A DNA stretch of 7,493 nucleotides from Syntrophaceae bacterium (GTDB lineage: Bacteria > Desulfobacterota > Syntrophia > Syntrophales > UBA5619). The notes below the pieces were generated by a model, which was not told the origin of the DNA, did not search any database, and saw only the letters and a program-made list of their open reading frames with translations. This document shows positions 5,240 to 7,493 of the stretch, in pieces. How positions within the stretch are numbered: the first letter of the stretch is position 1; each line of letters opens with the position of its first letter. The stretch covers positions 3,779 through 11,271 of the forward strand of contig CAKKRN010000155.1 in NCBI GenBank assembly GCA_919902745.1. The letters are read 5' to 3'. Both the position numbers and the translations under genes were made by a program.

Positions 5240-5739
5240 TGGCGGATTCGATAACATACCGCGAGGAGGTGAAGCCGGGGGACCGGCAGGCGGTCGGTCG
5301 GCTCGTCCGCGCGACTCGGTTTTTCTCGGAGGAGGAAATCGGTATCGCCGTCGAGCTCGTCGAGGAGCGGCTGGCCAAAGGCGACGCGAGCGGCTACCTC
5401 TTCCTTTTCGCCGAAGAGGGAAATCGGCTGATCGGCTACGCCTGCTTCGGCCCGATCCCCGGAACCGTGCACAGCTTCGACCTTTACTGGATCGCCGTGG
5501 ACCCCGGGGAGCAGGGACGGGGAGTCGGCCGCAAGCTCATGGCCGTGTCGGAGACGCTCATCGCGCAACGCGAGGGAATGCGCGTCTATGCGGACACATC
5601 CTCCCGCCCCCAGTACGAAGCGACCCGAGCCTTCTATCTTTCCTGCGGCTATGTTCAGGAAGCCCTCCTCGCCGATTTCTACGCACCGGGCGACGGCAAA
5701 GTCATCTTCGTCAAGCCCCTTTCCGCGCGGTCGCACTGA
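5236..5739 (+). CDS. GNAT-family N-acetyltransferase
   Basis: This is predicted to transfer an acetyl group from acetyl-CoA to an amine; the acceptor is unknown. The 167-residue single GNAT domain has motif A at about 84-108 (YWIAVDPGEQGRGVGRKLM), including the Q-G-R-G-V-G acetyl-CoA pyrophosphate loop. Motif B is ATRAFYLSCGYV at 129-140, followed by a terminal strand pair (DFYAPGDGKVIFVK). The ATG at 5236 overlaps the ligase 2 stop (ATGA); a second ATG follows at 5239. No ribosome binding site is visible because the upstream bases belong to a repeat, so translational coupling is likely. The frame is open far upstream, but that part shadows ligase 2. Its place as last gene suggests it acetylates the product of the ligases or a beta-lysine amine. 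It is smaller than AblB and not clearly that family. Confidence 0.88.
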   Translation: MMADSITYREEVKPGDRQAVGRLVRATRFFSEEEIGIAVELVEERLAKGDASGYLFLFAEEGNRLIGYACFGPIPGTVHSFDLYWIAVDPGEQGRGVGRKLMAVSETLIAQREGMRVYADTSSRPQYEATRAFYLSCGYVQEALLADFYAPGDGKVIFVKPLSARSH

Positions 5740-5768
5740 AGATCTGCATTGAATGTTCTTGCCTCCTT

Positions 5769-5781
5769 CCATACCGTATGG
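5769..5781. promoter_or_regulatory. 13-bp palindrome upstream of the phosphate genes
   Basis: CCATAC-C-GTATGG is a perfect inverted repeat with one central base. A -10-like TATTAT (5792-5797) begins 11 bp after it, so the palindrome would cover the -35 region. No good -35 is present, which would fit an activator or repressor site, but no regulator is identified. Confidence 0.35.
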
Positions 5782-5834
5782 TAATGGATGCTATTATCTC
5801 TACTCATGCAAAAGCCAACCTGCTCCACAGGACC

Positions 5835-5872
5835 AAGAAACGGCGCGTCGCTCGGATGCAGCGCCGCTTCTT
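5835..5872 (+). terminator. Hairpin between the GNAT gene and the phosphate genes
   Basis: AAGAAACGGCGC (5835-5846) and GCGCCGCTTCTT (5861-5872) pair over 12 positions with one mismatch and a 14-nt loop. The T-tract is broken (CTTCTTGTAT), so it is a plausible but not ideal terminator for the kamA cluster, or a structure in the leader of the DUF47 gene. Confidence 0.5.
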
Positions 5873-5908
5873 GTATAACACAGGCATAACGTAGGAAGGA
5901 GCGAAGCC

Positions 5909-6529
5909 ATGAGATTCATCCCCAGGGAAGAAAAATTCTTTGACCTGTTCGAGGAGCTGGCCGACCGGATCGAGGCCGGGGGAAAGCTCTTCTTCGAGCT
6001 GGTTGAGGATGGCGTCTACAACGAGGCGCAGGTCGCGAGGCTCAAAGAGATCGAGCACGAGGCGGACGTCATCACCCACCGGACCTACGAGAAGATGCAC
6101 ACCTCCTTCATCACGCCGCTGGACCGCGAGGACATCTACAGCCTTGTTAATAAAATGGACAGTATTCTCGATATGACGGAGGCGTCCGCCGCCCGCATCG
6201 TCCTCTACAGGGTGAAGGCGCCGTCCCCGGCGATCATCGAGCAGGCGCAGGTCCTCAACGAGGCAATCGGGAAGGTCAAGACGATTATCCACGGCCTTCG
6301 GGACATGAAGAACGCCCCGCAGATCCTCCAGGCCTGCGTCGAGATCAACACCCTGGAAAACGCCGGGGACATTATCCTGCGGTCAGCGATGGCCCATCTC
6401 TTCGAAAACGAACAGGACGTCCGCGAGCTGATCAAGTGGAAGGAGATCCACGAGCGGATCGAAGAGGCGATCGATGTCTGCGAGGACGTCTCAAACATCG
6501 TGGAGGGGATCGTCCTGAAAAATGGCTGA
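5909..6529 (+). CDS. DUF47/PhoU-like Pit accessory protein
   Basis: This is a cytoplasmic PhoU-like helical protein of the family found beside Pit phosphate transporters, thought to modulate uptake. The 206 residues are almost all predicted helix and have the usual family length. Recognisable blocks are the N-terminal FFDLFEELADRI, the acidic IEHEAD at 48-53, TPLDREDIYSL at 69-79 and the C-terminal KWKEIHERIEEAIDVCEDVSN-IVEGI (split here by a hyphen). The acidic motifs probably bind metal, as in PhoU. The ATG has a strong ribosome binding site, AGGAAGGAG, about 7 nt upstream. Its end overlaps the Pit start by 8 bp, which fits translational coupling. It is not the classical PhoU of the Pst system, since no pst gene is near. 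Confidence 0.92.
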   Translation: MRFIPREEKFFDLFEELADRIEAGGKLFFELVEDGVYNEAQVARLKEIEHEADVITHRTYEKMHTSFITPLDREDIYSLVNKMDSILDMTEASAARIVLYRVKAPSPAIIEQAQVLNEAIGKVKTIIHGLRDMKNAPQILQACVEINTLENAGDIILRSAMAHLFENEQDVRELIKWKEIHERIEEAIDVCEDVSNIVEGIVLKNG

Positions 6530-7493
6530 TATGACACTGGTCATCCTCCTCGTTTTTCTGGCGCTGGTCTTCGATTTCATCAACGGCTTCCACGACGCCG
6601 CAAATTCCATCGCCACCGTCGTGTCGACCCGCGTGCTCAAGCCGCAGCACGCCGTCCTCTGGGCCGCGTTTTTCAACTTCATCGCCGCGTTCTTCTTCGA
6701 GACCAGGGTCGCCAGCACGATCGGGAAAGGGGTCGTCGACCCCGGGGCGATCACCCTGGCCGTCGTTGCCGCCGGTCTTGTCGGGGCGATCACCTGGAAC
6801 CTCATCACCTGGTGGATGGGCCTCCCTTCATCTTCGTCGCACGCCCTCATCGGCGGGCTCGCGGGGGCCGCGGTGGTCCACGGCGGCTGGGGGGTTCTGC
6901 AGGGGGCCGGGATCTTCAAGATCGCGATCTTTATCGTCCTCTCGCCGCTGATCGGCTTCCTGCTGGGGTTTCTCTACATGGTCGGGGTGCTCTGGATCGT
7001 ACGGGACAAGACCCCGTCGAAGGTCGACGGAATCTTCCGAAAGCTCCAGCTCGTCTCAGCAGGGGCGTACTCGCTTGCGCACGGACTCAATGACGCACAG
7101 AAGACGATGGGGATCATCATGCTGATCCTCGTCTCGACCGGGCACATGGCCGCAGCCGACCTCGGCAAACACGCCCCGTGGTGGATCATCCTTTCGTGCC
7201 ACAGCGTCATTGCCCTCGGGACGATGTTCGGCGGCTGGCGGATCGTAAAGACCATGGGCGTGCGAATCACCAAGCTCGCCCCGATCGGCGGGTTTGCCGC
7301 CGAAACCTCAGGCGCAACCACCATCATCTGCGCCTCGCTGCTGGGAATCCCCGTCTCGACCACGCACACCATCACCGGCGCCATCGTTGGCGTCGGCGCC
7401 ACCCACCGCTTCACCGCGGTGCGCTGGGGGGTGGCGGGGACAATCGTCTGGGCCTGGGTCTTGACGATCCCGCTGTCGGCGCTGGTTGCCGCC
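6522..7493 (+). CDS. pit: Pit-family inorganic phosphate transporter (3' end outside window)
   Basis: This inner-membrane carrier takes up phosphate, typically as a metal-phosphate complex with proton or cation symport. The window holds 324 codons with no stop; full Pit proteins of this short type are only slightly longer, so little is missing. The duplicated signature is visible: GFHDAANSIATVVSTR at 22-37 matches AHGLNDAQKTMG at 186-197, and GLPSSSSHALIGGLAG at 100-115 matches GIPVSTTHTITGAIVG at 275-290. Hydrophobic membrane segments run throughout, with a charged cytoplasmic stretch around 160-178 (RDKTPSKVDG). The ATG at 6522 lies inside the end of the DUF47 gene, with GGAGGGG about 13 nt ahead; ATG at 6531 is an alternative start. 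The long central loop of E. coli PitA is absent. Confidence 0.94.
   Translation, partial: MADMTLVILLVFLALVFDFINGFHDAANSIATVVSTRVLKPQHAVLWAAFFNFIAAFFFETRVASTIGKGVVDPGAITLAVVAAGLVGAITWNLITWWMGLPSSSSHALIGGLAGAAVVHGGWGVLQGAGIFKIAIFIVLSPLIGFLLGFLYMVGVLWIVRDKTPSKVDGIFRKLQLVSAGAYSLAHGLNDAQKTMGIIMLILVSTGHMAAADLGKHAPWWIILSCHSVIALGTMFGGWRIVKTMGVRITKLAPIGGFAAETSGATTIICASLLGIPVSTTHTITGAIVGVGATHRFTAVRWGVAGTIVWAWVLTIPLSALVAA

Noticed and set aside
5236..5739. GNAT as AblB (beta-lysine acetyltransferase)
   Set aside because: It is clearly shorter than AblB proteins and I could not recognise AblB-specific sequence. The reaction may still be similar, so no symbol is given.

Overview
The window reads as chromosomal DNA of a GC-rich Gram-negative bacterium. 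The gene styles (KamA radical SAM enzyme, paired ATP-grasp ligases, a DUF47 plus Pit phosphate pair) and several short palindromic repeats of the 'GGTGAGCTTGTCGAACC' and 'GGGTCTGTCCCCAATT' kinds suggest Desulfobacterota (former Deltaproteobacteria, possibly Syntrophales-like). That placement rests on memory of similar repeats and is tentative. There is no rRNA, tRNA, CRISPR array, transposase or phage gene.

Layout. (1) Positions 16-870, minus strand: mutM, a Fpg-type DNA glycosylase. It has a good sigma-70-like promoter at 938-965, a terminator-like hairpin in its leader and an in-frame insertion in the protein. (2) Positions 966-1392: an AT-rich intergenic region with three small N5-spaced palindromes and a sigma-54-like site. 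(3) Positions 1393-1641: an 82-residue protein of unknown function. (4) Positions 1642-1855: a leader or spacer ending in a perfect intrinsic terminator just before the next ribosome binding site. (5) Positions 1856-5739: a four-gene plus-strand cluster of KamA-type lysine 2,3-aminomutase, two different ATP-grasp ligases and a GNAT acetyltransferase. The last three overlap by 4 bp at each junction. (6) Positions 5740-5908: a spacer with a hairpin and a 13-bp palindrome. (7) Positions 5909 to the window end: a DUF47/PhoU-like Pit accessory protein and a Pit phosphate transporter, overlapping by 8 bp. The transporter runs off the edge.

How the genes may work together. The most interesting unit is the kamA-ligase-ligase-GNAT cluster. 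KamA keeps the residues that bind lysine, so it should make beta-lysine. The two ATP-grasp proteins are related to D-Ala-D-Ala ligase but differ from it at active-site positions. The GNAT could acetylate an amine. Together they look like a pathway for a beta-lysine-containing, possibly acetylated, small peptide or compatible solute. This is inference; the product cannot be read from the sequence. DUF47 plus Pit is a standard low-affinity phosphate uptake pair.

A second theme is palindromic repeats placed in and between genes. One 33-bp copy lies in frame within ligase 2. A shorter related copy forms the ligase 2/GNAT junction. A different REP-like element separates kamA from ligase 1. The mutM insertion also contains inverted repeats.
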